A DNA stretch of 38,677 nucleotides from Deltaproteobacteria bacterium (GTDB lineage Bacteria > Myxococcota_A > Polyangia > Polyangiales > JADJMO01). Numbering within the stretch: position 1 is the first letter of the stretch; each line of letters opens with the position of its first letter. Shown one piece after another: positions 15,954 through 23,217 of this stretch. The stretch is from assembly GCA_016182965.1 (NCBI GenBank), contig JACPFM010000155.1, positions 1 through 38,677 on the forward strand. Reading direction: 5' to 3'. Below the pieces are notes generated by a model. The model worked only from the letters and a program-made list of their open reading frames with translations, was not told the DNA's origin and made no database searches. The position numbers and the translations under genes were made by a program.

Positions 15954-16592
15954 TCAGCCGCCGCACCCGAACTGCACCTGCGTGCGCGCGACGAGGTCGA
16001 GCTCCTCGTACCAGCCCCTCGCGAGGCGCGCGTGCAGCTCCGGCCTGCCCTCAGTAGCAAGCCACAGGGTGCCGGCGAGCGTGTCGGTGGCGTAGGCGGG
16101 GAGCCCGTACCTCACGGCGTCGCCGACGAGCGCCCACGAGGAGGTGGCGCAGCGCGCGCGGCCGTCGCGGCTGAAGCGCGGGAAGCCGCCGCCCCCCGTC
16201 CAGTCGCCGAAGGTGACGCGCAGGCGCGCGGGCTCGCCCGGGCACACGACGCCCTTGGCGAGGACCGCGTACACGGTCTTCGGCATCGCCTCGGCCTCCA
16301 TGACCGGGTTCCACGCGACGAGCTCGATCGGGCCGGGCGGGACCTTGGCGCGGAGGGTCGTGTCGGGGCCGACGTTGCCGATGAACGTGCCGTCGCTCGT
16401 CATCACGGTGACGTACCCCGCCTCCTCGCAGCTGGTCTGCGTCCACGCGATCTCGAGGACGCCTTCGTCGGGCTCGACGTACGCCGGCGTGAGCTGCCAG
16501 GGCGCGCGCCACGGCGCGCATGCGACGGCGGCGGTCGCGAGCGCCAACGCGGCCCAGGCGGCGCCGCGCGATGGTCGAGGTGTGTGCACCAC
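15954..16592 (-). CDS. Putative lipoprotein, unknown function
   Basis: About 212 residues if translation begins at GTG 16592 (GTG 16589 is equally possible; the frame stays open further upstream). From there an n-region with two Arg, a hydrophobic stretch and a Cys (AAVAC, residue 25) make a lipoprotein signal. The mature part has paired cysteines (TSCEEAG, GVVCPG, ARCATS, QFGCGG) and beta-type sequence (VTVMTSDGTFIGNVGPDTT). No recognised domain. It ends 7 bp from the zinc-ribbon gene on the opposite strand. Confidence 0.7.
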   Translation of the reverse strand: MVHTPRPSRGAAWAALALATAAVACAPWRAPWQLTPAYVEPDEGVLEIAWTQTSCEEAGYVTVMTSDGTFIGNVGPDTTLRAKVPPGPIELVAWNPVMEAEAMPKTVYAVLAKGVVCPGEPARLRVTFGDWTGGGGFPRFSRDGRARCATSSWALVGDAVRYGLPAYATDTLAGTLWLATEGRPELHARLARGWYEELDLVARTQVQFGCGG

Positions 16593-16761
16593 GGTCGCAG
16601 GGACGAGCACCCGGTGTGCCACGCCGAAAGGGCCGCGGATCGCGACGCTCGCAGCCGGCGCCTGCGTACTTTTGTCGCGCCGGCGGCGCCCTGTCGCGTG
16701 ACGAGCGTCAACCCGGAGCCGCGAATTGCCGCCCGTGCTCCGCCATGGTCGACCTTGCGGA

Positions 16762-18213
16762 ATGCGTCGGCTCCTTCCTCTCGCTTCATTCGCGCTGGTC
16801 GTGCTCGTCGCGTGCGGATCGTCCGAAGACAAGGCCGCCACGCAGCCCGATGCGAGCGTCGACGCGGGCGACGCCGGGCGCGAGGTGTGGGTCTCCGACG
16901 GCAAGCCCGTCTACCCCGAGATCAAGTGCGGCCCGGGCCCGTACGTCGACTGGGCGCTGCAGCCCATCGGGCAGACCATCGGCGAGATCGCCGACGTCGA
17001 GCCGGCGGAGCGCATCAAGGTGTCGCTCAGCGCGTGCCCCGAGGTCAAGGGCGAGACCGACGCCGAAGGCTACGCGACGCTCAAGCTCACCGTCGGTCAG
17101 CCGGTCTCGATCCGCCTCGACTCCGACAACTGGCTGCCCACGCGCTGGCACGAGATCACGCCGCAGAAGTGGAGCCAGGCCCCGACGCTCACCATCATGG
17201 CGAAGGACGCGGCGAAGGAGCTGCCCGGGTTCGCCGCAGACAAGGGCGTCATCCTCGTCGACGTCACTGCCGCCGAGGCGGGCACCTGCTTCGACAACGA
17301 GGGCGTGGCGGTGACCGTGAAGGATCACCCCGAGGCGGTGATCAGCTACCACGCGGCGTCCGCGCCGTTCGCGCCGGTCGCCGCCGCGACCGGCACCACG
17401 TCGTCCGGCCTCGTGTCGATCCAGGGGATCGCCCCCGGCACCAAGGTCGTCATCGAGGGCATCAAGACCGGGTGCAGCGTGTCGCCGTTCGCGAGCCCCG
17501 GCGGCGTGCTCGTCGAGGCGGGCGTGGTGTCGCGTACGCAGCTGCTCGTGCACGAGACGCTGCCCACGTGCGGTCCGCCGCCGTGGTTCATGCTGTCGGG
17601 CCTCAGCACCACGCGCGAGACGAGCGGCGCGGCGGGCACGCCGATCGCCGACGTGGAGGTCTCGTTCACCACGTGCCCCGGCGTGAAGGCGAAGACCGAC
17701 GCGGCCGGCGCCTGGAAGGCGTGGGTCGGCCAGAACATGCCGGTGGCGCGCCGCTACCAGAAGGACGGCTTCTTCGTCACGCATTCGCCGGAGCAGTTCT
17801 GGCCGCAGGACTACGACAAGGTCGATCTCTCGCTGCGCAACGTGACCACCTGGACGTCGCTCATGCCGCGGCTCGACACCACGCACGGCTACGTGCTCGT
17901 CGGCATCGCCGCGCCGAAGACCGGCGACTGCGTCGGCGTCGAAGGCGTGACGCTCACCGTGAACGGCCACCCCGACGCGAAGGTCATGTACATGGACGGC
18001 GAGCCGCCGAAGGAGGTCGCCGGCACCGCGACCACCAAGCGCGGGCTCGCGTACATCTCCGGTCTGAAGCCGGGCGACCTCGTCGACGGCACGATCACCG
18101 GCGCGCGCGAGGGGTGCGTGTACTCGCTGAAGGGCGGCATCGACACCGGCAACGCGAAGCTCGAAGCGGGGGCGCTGACGATCGTGAGCGTCTACGCCTC
18201 GAAAGCGCCGTAA
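16762..18213 (+). CDS. Lipoprotein built from two tandem repeats
   Basis: 483 residues from the ATG at 16762, where a lipoprotein signal begins (Cys18 in VLVACGSS); 12 extra codons upstream are unlikely. After an Asp/Ala/Gly-rich spacer the protein consists of two halves of similar build, about 51-265 and 266-483. Each opens with CGP and has a carboxypeptidase-regulatory-like segment (VSLSACPEVKGETDAEGYA; VSFTTCPGVKAKTDAAGAW). Each continues with a 'GV.L.....TG.C...EGV.....VTVKDHP/VNGHP' segment and a later 'GTT.SGL..I.G..PG' segment. It is probably a surface or periplasmic beta-sandwich protein from an internal duplication. Function is not recognised. Confidence 0.85.
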   Translation: MRRLLPLASFALVVLVACGSSEDKAATQPDASVDAGDAGREVWVSDGKPVYPEIKCGPGPYVDWALQPIGQTIGEIADVEPAERIKVSLSACPEVKGETDAEGYATLKLTVGQPVSIRLDSDNWLPTRWHEITPQKWSQAPTLTIMAKDAAKELPGFAADKGVILVDVTAAEAGTCFDNEGVAVTVKDHPEAVISYHAASAPFAPVAAATGTTSSGLVSIQGIAPGTKVVIEGIKTGCSVSPFASPGGVLVEAGVVSRTQLLVHETLPTCGPPPWFMLSGLSTTRETSGAAGTPIADVEVSFTTCPGVKAKTDAAGAWKAWVGQNMPVARRYQKDGFFVTHSPEQFWPQDYDKVDLSLRNVTTWTSLMPRLDTTHGYVLVGIAAPKTGDCVGVEGVTLTVNGHPDAKVMYMDGEPPKEVAGTATTKRGLAYISGLKPGDLVDGTITGAREGCVYSLKGGIDTGNAKLEAGALTIVSVYASKAP

Positions 18214-18279
18214 TCCCGTCCCTCCGGGTGAGTTCTGACGCGCGCGCAACCGCGGGGGCGCTCCTGACGACGGGCCGAC

Positions 18280-19671
18280 ATGGCGAAGAACAGCACGCAG
18301 TACGTGTGTCAGGGGTGCGGGGCGATCGCGCCCCGTTGGCTCGGGCGCTGCCCGTCTTGCGGCGGGTGGAACACCCTCGTCGAAGAGACGGTCGGCAAGA
18401 AGCGTTCGTCCACGACCTCCGAGTCGCGGCCCGGCCGGCCGGTGTCGATCGGCGAGGTCTCCGAAGACGCCGCTGCGCGGCTGCCCACCGGGATCGCCGA
18501 GCTCGATCGGGTGCTCGGCGGCGGCGCGGTGCTCGGCAGCGTGGTGCTGGTCGGCGGCGATCCGGGCGTCGGCAAGAGCACGCTGCTGCTGCAGGCGCTC
18601 GCCGGGCTCTCCCAGCGCGGCGCGCGCGCCCTCTACGCGTCCGGCGAGGAGTCGGTGGCGCAGGTCGCGCTGCGCGCGCGGCGCATCTTGGGCGACGCGG
18701 CGCACGCGCTCGGAGACCGGCTGCAGATGGTCGGAGCCTCCGACGTCGCCGAGGTCGAAGACGCCGCCAAGCGCGCGAGGCCGTCGGCGCTGGTGGTCGA
18801 CTCGGTCCAGGTCCTCCGCTCGAGTGAGCTCGAGAGCGCCGCTGGCACGGTCTCGCAGCTGCGCGAGGTGACCGCGCGCCTGGTCGATCTCGCCAAGCGC
18901 GAGCAGATCGCGCTCTTCCTCGTCGGTCACGTCACCAAGGACGGCGCGCTCGCCGGGCCGAAGGTGCTCGAGCACCTCGTCGACGTGGTGCTCGCGTTCG
19001 AGGGGGAGCGCGGCAACGCGTTCCGCGCGCTGCGCGCGTCGAAGAACCGCTACGGCTCGGCGACCGAGGTCGGGGTGTTCGAGATGGCGCAGGGTGGCCT
19101 CGCCGAGGTGCCGAACCCGTCGGAGCTGTTCCTCGCCGAGCGCCCCGCGCACGCGAGCGGAAGCGTCGTCGCGCCGGTCACGCCGCAGGAGGGCGGGGCG
19201 CGCGCGGTGCTCGTCGAGGTGCAGGCGCTGGTCGGGTCGCCTGGTCTCGGCAGCGGTCGCCGCACGGCGACCGGCATCGCCGCCACGCGCCTCGCGATGA
19301 TCCTGGCGGTCCTCGAGCGGAAGATCGGCTTCACCCTCACCTCGACCGACGTCTTCGCCAACGTCGCCGGCGGCCTGTCGATCGACGAGCCGGCCATCGA
19401 CCTGCCGCTCGCGATCGCGGTCGCCTCCGCGGCGCGCGATCGGCCGTGCGCGCGCGATCTCGTCGCCTTCGGCGAGATCGGTCTCGCAGGCGAGGTGCGC
19501 GGCGTGGCGCGGGGGAGCGCGCGGCTCGGCGAGGCGGCGTCGATGGGCTTCAAGCGCGCGATCGTCCCGGCGTCGACCGCCGAGCGCATCTCGGCGAACG
19601 AGCGGAGCGGTGTCGAGCTGATCCCGGTGCGGAGGGTCGACGAGGCGATCCGGATCGCGCTCGAGGACTGA
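18280..19671 (+). CDS. radA: DNA repair protein RadA (Sms)
   Basis: 463 residues, full length for the family. RadA is a RecA-like hexameric DNA helicase that extends D-loops during recombination. It shows the N-terminal zinc finger (Cys10, 13, 24, 27), Walker A GGDPGVGKST (92-101), the RadA-specific KNRYG motif (255-259) and the C-terminal Lon-protease-like domain (TGIAATRLAMILAVLE onward). All expected elements are intact. The start at ATG 18280 matches family N-termini (YVCQGCG follows at once). It stands alone on the plus strand, 66 bp after the tandem-repeat lipoprotein. Confidence 0.97.
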   Translation: MAKNSTQYVCQGCGAIAPRWLGRCPSCGGWNTLVEETVGKKRSSTTSESRPGRPVSIGEVSEDAAARLPTGIAELDRVLGGGAVLGSVVLVGGDPGVGKSTLLLQALAGLSQRGARALYASGEESVAQVALRARRILGDAAHALGDRLQMVGASDVAEVEDAAKRARPSALVVDSVQVLRSSELESAAGTVSQLREVTARLVDLAKREQIALFLVGHVTKDGALAGPKVLEHLVDVVLAFEGERGNAFRALRASKNRYGSATEVGVFEMAQGGLAEVPNPSELFLAERPAHASGSVVAPVTPQEGGARAVLVEVQALVGSPGLGSGRRTATGIAATRLAMILAVLERKIGFTLTSTDVFANVAGGLSIDEPAIDLPLAIAVASAARDRPCARDLVAFGEIGLAGEVRGVARGSARLGEAASMGFKRAIVPASTAERISANERSGVELIPVRRVDEAIRIALED

Positions 19672-19681
19672 CCGGAATGCC

Positions 19682-19918
19682 GTGGCGTCGAGGTTGCGGG
19701 AGCTTCGGCAAAGGACCGGTGGCGCGCATCCACGGTTGCAGCGCACAGCTACGAGGTCACGCTCGTGGCGGCGAGTGCTATGTTCCTGGATCGAGGCGGC
19801 ATGGGCAGACGTGATCTCGCGCCGCGCCCGCCAGGTCCTCGATGGGACGGCGGCGACGCGCGACCTCGACGAGGCTCTTGGGGAAGTTGCAGCGCGCGTG
19901 CGCCCCGCTTCGCGATGA
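19682..19918 (+). CDS. Possible degraded antitoxin upstream of ParE/RelE toxin
   Basis: A 78-codon frame whose stop overlaps the toxin start (ATGA). Its last ~40 residues (EAAWADVISRRARQVLDG, then DLDEALGEVAARV) resemble the C-terminal half of small addiction-module antitoxins in which a 'W...I.RR......G' segment contacts the toxin. The first ~37 residues are Arg-rich and do not resemble the expected N-terminal helices. No other frame supplies them, so the antitoxin looks truncated or scrambled. Start codon uncertain. The similarity is by eye and modest. Confidence 0.4.
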   Translation: MASRLRELRQRTGGAHPRLQRTATRSRSWRRVLCSWIEAAWADVISRRARQVLDGTAATRDLDEALGEVAARVRPASR

Positions 19919-20235
19919 AGCGATGGCGTATCCATGAGGATGCGCTTCGTGAGGTCGACACGACCGTCGCCTGGTATGAGGAGCAGCGCGAGGGTATCGG
20001 GCGAGAGTTCCTCGATGACGTGCGCACGACGCTCGCGAAGCTGCGCAGCGATCCCGCGATCAGCACACCAGATCGGAACGCACCACCCGACGCACGCGTC
20101 CGACGTCGCGGCCTTCGGCGGTTCCCCTACCTCATCGTCTTCGTTGAAACCGCCACCGACTACGTAGTCGTCGCGATCATGCACCGCCGCAGGCGGCCGG
20201 GCTACTGGGCATCGCGGATCACTCGGTCGACATAG
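19915..20235 (+). CDS. RelE/ParE-family toxin
   Basis: 106 residues. RelE/ParE toxins inhibit translation or DNA gyrase and are neutralised by an antitoxin encoded next to them. Features are the N-terminal helix pair (HEDALREVDTTVAWYEEQREG, shortened here to EDALREVDTTVAWYEEQ) and FLDDVRTTLAKLRSDP. The C-terminal beta hairpin ends in FPYLIVF, then VVVAIMHRRRRPGYW, typical of this family. The ATG overlaps the preceding frame's stop, so translation is coupled to the presumed antitoxin. Because that partner appears damaged, the toxin may be inactive, weak, or controlled by something else. Confidence 0.85.
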   Translation: MKRWRIHEDALREVDTTVAWYEEQREGIGREFLDDVRTTLAKLRSDPAISTPDRNAPPDARVRRRGLRRFPYLIVFVETATDYVVVAIMHRRRRPGYWASRITRST

Positions 20236-20273
20236 TCGATCTGGTCGACGTCGATCTGGAGAAGGACCGAATC

Positions 20274-20402
20274 GTGGTCTACGAGCAGATCACCACGCGC
20301 AAGGAGACGATCTCGTACGTCGCCGCCGACGGCCTGGTGACGATCGCTCCCACGAAGCCCGAGGAGCCGTCGTCTCCGACCAAGAACAAGAAGAAGAAGT
20401 GA
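20274..20402 (+). CDS. Small basic-tailed ORF or 3' gene remnant
   Basis: GTG 20274 has GGAGAAGGA seven bases upstream and encodes 42 residues (VYEQITTRKETISYVAADG ... ending KNKKKK). Codon use is coding-like (G/C in most third positions). The same frame is also coding-like just upstream (DLVDVDLEKDRI) back to about 20205, where no ATG, GTG or TTG exists, so it may instead be the tail of a broken gene. It ends three bases from the convergent beta-helix gene, which fits a real gene end. No family recognised. Confidence 0.35.
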   Translation: MVYEQITTRKETISYVAADGLVTIAPTKPEEPSSPTKNKKKK

Positions 20403-20405
20403 GGC

Positions 20406-22160
20406 TCACTCGTAGGAGTGGGTCGCGCTCGCGGTGGTGACGCCGCCGCCGTCGGGCGCCGGGAAGCTCATCGTCTGGAACACGGAGGCGACGCACGTGC
20501 GGATCGACGCGTCGGTCAACGTGCCGCCGCTCGCCTTGGCGGACGAGACGCTGCCCTTGTCGTCGATGGTGAACGAGACGGAGATCGTCCCGCTCGCGCT
20601 CTTGCCGCCATGACACCCGCGGAGCGAGGCCGTTCGTCCGCGCACGACCTTGCGCACGACGTCGACGGGCAGGGCGCCGCTCGCGGTGATCGAGCTCTCG
20701 GTCACCTTCGAGGCGGGCTTCGCGCTGCCGCCGCCCATCGAGATGTCGCCCCCGCCTCCGCCGCCGCCCTTGCCGATGCCGCCGAGCCCGCCGTAGCCGT
20801 CGGAGGCGCCGGCCGCGGCGCCGATCAACCCGCCCTCGAACACCGACGGATCCGAGAAGACCGACGAGATGCTCGAGCCCGACCCGAGGCTGCCGAGCAC
20901 GCCGATCATCGCCACCTTCGAGAGGATGAGCCCCTCCTCGCACAGCGGCTTTCCCTTCGAGGTGTTCTTGAGCTTCGGGTCTTCCCAGGGTTTGCAGTCG
21001 GTCGACGACTCGAACGCGGCGCCGAGGTTGTCACGGAACGTCGAGCCGACGATGCGGACCTTCCGCTCGTCGCGCGGCAGCTGCACGACCGGCCGCTTGC
21101 CTTCGCCGGCGAACTCGACGGTGATCGCGTCGAGGTCCGCGGCGGCGTCGCTGTCGAGCTCGATGCCGCGCCAGTCTCCGGGAGCGGGCTTCGCCTCGGC
21201 CGACGTGAACGTGACCCCGTGGGCGACGAGCTTCGCAGTGGCGCCGGATCCGAGCACGGAGATCCGCCCGCGCCGGGTGAATTGGACCACCGCGCCCTCC
21301 TCGATCTCGAGGGTGGTCGGGTCCTTCGTCGTGATGACGTTCAGCGAGTCCTCGATGACGTACGGCGTGGCGCGCTTCGGCAGCACGAGCGACCGCGAGA
21401 GGCCGCCGTGGAGGCGCACCGCGCCGGCGAAGTCCTTGCCGAGTGACGGGAACAGCTCGGGATTCACGCTGGCGATCGCGCCCTCGTCTTCGAACGCGAT
21501 CGCCTCCAGCTTCGGCACGCTCAACGGGCTCGCGACGTAGAGCGCGACCCCGGCGTTGCGACGAAGCCGGATGTGCGAGAGCGAGACGGTGTCGCCAGGG
21601 GTGAACGTCGACACCACGAGACCGCCGGCGGTGAGCGGCGGCTTGGTCTGCGCGCCGTGCGCGAACTGCGCGCCTCCGAACTCCACGACGGCGTGCTCGA
21701 CGACCGACTCGCCCCACGGCGCGAGCCCGGAGTCGGCGCCGGCGTCGGGCTTCGCGAAATAGGGCGCTTTGTCGTACGGCCTTCGTGCGAAGACGAGGCC
21801 GGACCAGTCCCCCGGCGCGCGCGTCGGCGCGGCGGACGTGAAGACGATCGGCTCGGCCGCGGTGCCGCGCGCGCGCAGCACGCCGCCCTCGATGACGAGC
21901 CCCGCCCCCTTGGCGAACGAGAGCTTCGCGCCGGGCCCGATGTCGAGCGAGGCCCCGGCGGGGACGTGGAGGACGCCGCCGATGGTCAGGTCGCACCGCG
22001 CAGGCACCTCCACCGTACCCACCACGGTGTCGCCGGGCGGAATCGAGCACTGCACCCGCGGCGGCGCCGCCTTGTCGTCGGGCCGCACCTCGGGCGCCGG
22101 CTTGCGACACGAGATGGCGCACGCCGCGATCAACGCCACGAGCGCGCCGCGGCCTGCCAT
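20406..22160 (-). CDS. Beta-helix-like lipoprotein with AgmX/PglI-type C-terminal domain
   Basis: 584 residues. The lipoprotein signal ends at Cys18 (CAISC). Residues ~45-400 show repeated turns like a right-handed beta-helix (GVLHVPAGASLDIGPGAKL, GGVLRARGTAAEPIVFTSA, VIEDSLNVITT, GVTFTSAEAKPAPGDWRGIEL). The 'PIVFTS...GDW.G' units recur twice. A Gly-rich segment (about 440-480) leads to a C-terminal AgmX/PglI-type domain (about 495-584; VVRGRTASLRGCHGG, ISVSFTIDDKGSVSSAKA, RTCVASVF, FPAPDGG). It begins two bases after the stop of the helical protein gene, so the two form an operon. It probably sits in the envelope; the C-terminal domain could be a partner-binding module as in gliding or export machines. 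Confidence 0.87.
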   Translation of the reverse strand: MAGRGALVALIAACAISCRKPAPEVRPDDKAAPPRVQCSIPPGDTVVGTVEVPARCDLTIGGVLHVPAGASLDIGPGAKLSFAKGAGLVIEGGVLRARGTAAEPIVFTSAAPTRAPGDWSGLVFARRPYDKAPYFAKPDAGADSGLAPWGESVVEHAVVEFGGAQFAHGAQTKPPLTAGGLVVSTFTPGDTVSLSHIRLRRNAGVALYVASPLSVPKLEAIAFEDEGAIASVNPELFPSLGKDFAGAVRLHGGLSRSLVLPKRATPYVIEDSLNVITTKDPTTLEIEEGAVVQFTRRGRISVLGSGATAKLVAHGVTFTSAEAKPAPGDWRGIELDSDAAADLDAITVEFAGEGKRPVVQLPRDERKVRIVGSTFRDNLGAAFESSTDCKPWEDPKLKNTSKGKPLCEEGLILSKVAMIGVLGSLGSGSSISSVFSDPSVFEGGLIGAAAGASDGYGGLGGIGKGGGGGGGDISMGGGSAKPASKVTESSITASGALPVDVVRKVVRGRTASLRGCHGGKSASGTISVSFTIDDKGSVSSAKASGGTLTDASIRTCVASVFQTMSFPAPDGGGVTTASATHSYE

Positions 22161-22162
22161 GG

Positions 22163-22441
22163 CTACGCGTCGCCCTTCGCGCTCTGCGCGAAACGCTGGG
22201 CGATCTCTTCGGAGGCGGTGGAGAGGTCTTCCATGGCCGTCTCCTTGTCGCCCTTGAGGTACGCGCGCAGGCCGTCGGCCGCGAGCAGCGCGATCGACGA
22301 GTTCACCTTGAGCTCGGACAGCGCGTGCTGGACGTCTTCGTTCTTGAGCAGGTCGTCGAGCTCGTCGAAGAGCTGGTCGACCTCCTGGAGCACCAGGACG
22401 GCTCGGTCCGAGAGGACCTTCGGGCGATCGTCGGAGGCCAT
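22163..22441 (-). CDS. Small helical protein, unknown function
   Basis: 92 residues, with AGAGAGGG just upstream of the ATG. The sequence is almost entirely amphipathic helix (VLQEVDQLFDELDDLLKNED, LSELKVNSSIALLAADGLRA, TASEEIAQRFAQSA), acidic, with no signal peptide or membrane segment, so cytoplasmic. It is the first gene of an operon with the beta-helix lipoprotein. No family recognised; could be an adaptor or small chaperone-like protein. Confidence 0.8.
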   Translation of the reverse strand: MASDDRPKVLSDRAVLVLQEVDQLFDELDDLLKNEDVQHALSELKVNSSIALLAADGLRAYLKGDKETAMEDLSTASEEIAQRFAQSAKGDA

Positions 22442-22475
22442 GCCCTCTCTTGGTAAGACGTGGGAACCGGGGCGT

Positions 22476-22498
22476 CGAGCCGGCGTCCCGCCGGCTCG
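22476..22498. repeat. Palindrome CGAGCCGGC-GTCCC-GCCGGCTCG
   Basis: A perfect 9-bp stem with a 5-base loop lies in the 129-bp gap between two divergent genes. A further half copy (GAGCCGGCGGGAACGGCGG) starts at about 22511. The core GCCGGCGG(G)AACGGCG recurs near 37570-37584. As it lies between divergent starts it is unlikely to be a terminator; a REP-like element is more likely. Confidence 0.6.
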
Positions 22499-22570
22499 CT
22501 CTGGTCAGTGAGCCGGCGGGAACGGCGGCCCGCCCTGGTTGTCTAGAGGGCGTTGTCGTAGAGGTCCCGA

Positions 22571-23146
22571 ATGCGCACCGTCCTCCTCGCCGCCGCGCTC
22601 GTGCTCGCCCTCGCCTTCGTGCTCGCCGGCGCCGGCTGCAGCCGCAAGCTCACCAAGGAGGAGTGCGATCACCTCCTCGGCCGGGGCATCGCCCTGCAAG
22701 CCCAGAAGGGCATCCCCGAGCCCGTCCTGAAGCAGTCGGGCATCTACGGCGTTCCCCTCGACGTCGAGCTCGTTCGCAAGACCGCGCGCGGCAAGGCGAA
22801 GCAGGCCATCGACGACTTCGATCGCGCGTGCCTCGGCCTCGAGAGCGAGACCTCGGTGGTGCTGTGCGGCCGGCGCGCGAAGGACGAGGCGGAGCTGCGG
22901 GCGTGCGGCGGCCTGGCGGCGCGCGCGCTCGACACCGGCGCCTCCGCGCGGCTCGCCGTCACCCGCAAGTTCTCCGGCGAGGAGTGCTCCAAGTACGCCG
23001 AGCACGGCGTGAAGATCGGCGCGATCACGCCCGACGACGTGAGCAAGCTGATGAAGGAGTGCGAGGAGTGGCTCGAGATCGGCTACTTCGAGTGCCGCAC
23101 CGGCGCGAAGGACGCGGCTGGCTGGAAGGCGTGCGAGCTGCCCTGA
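22571..23146 (+). CDS. Cys-rich lipoprotein with internal duplication
   Basis: 191 residues; AGAGG lies 7 bases before the ATG. The lipoprotein signal ends at Cys23 (LAGAGC). The mature protein has two related halves, each with four cysteines. The first has KEEC at 32, then Cys87, 99 and 112 (C-x11-C-x12-C). The second has GEEC at 139, then Cys164, 175 and 188 (C-x10-C-x12-C). Both halves share 'EEC....(.)G' openings and 'AKD....W/LRAC' endings. Disulfide-bonded periplasmic or surface domains are likely. No family recognised. Confidence 0.82.
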   Translation: MRTVLLAAALVLALAFVLAGAGCSRKLTKEECDHLLGRGIALQAQKGIPEPVLKQSGIYGVPLDVELVRKTARGKAKQAIDDFDRACLGLESETSVVLCGRRAKDEAELRACGGLAARALDTGASARLAVTRKFSGEECSKYAEHGVKIGAITPDDVSKLMKECEEWLEIGYFECRTGAKDAAGWKACELP

Positions 23147-23217
23147 TCCTTGGCGTTCTTGGCCAGTCGTGATCGACCACGCTTCCCGCGGCGACCGCCT
23201 TGCGATAGGCGCGATCC

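Noticed and set aside
16786..20184. A 1,132-codon minus-strand frame opposite radA and the tandem-repeat lipoprotein
   Set aside because: Low-complexity His/Arg/Asp-rich shadow with no motif; radA is certain on the plus strand.
22476..22498. Intrinsic terminator for the small helical protein operon
   Set aside because: The hairpin lies between divergent start codons, so no transcript should end there, and it lacks a T-run.
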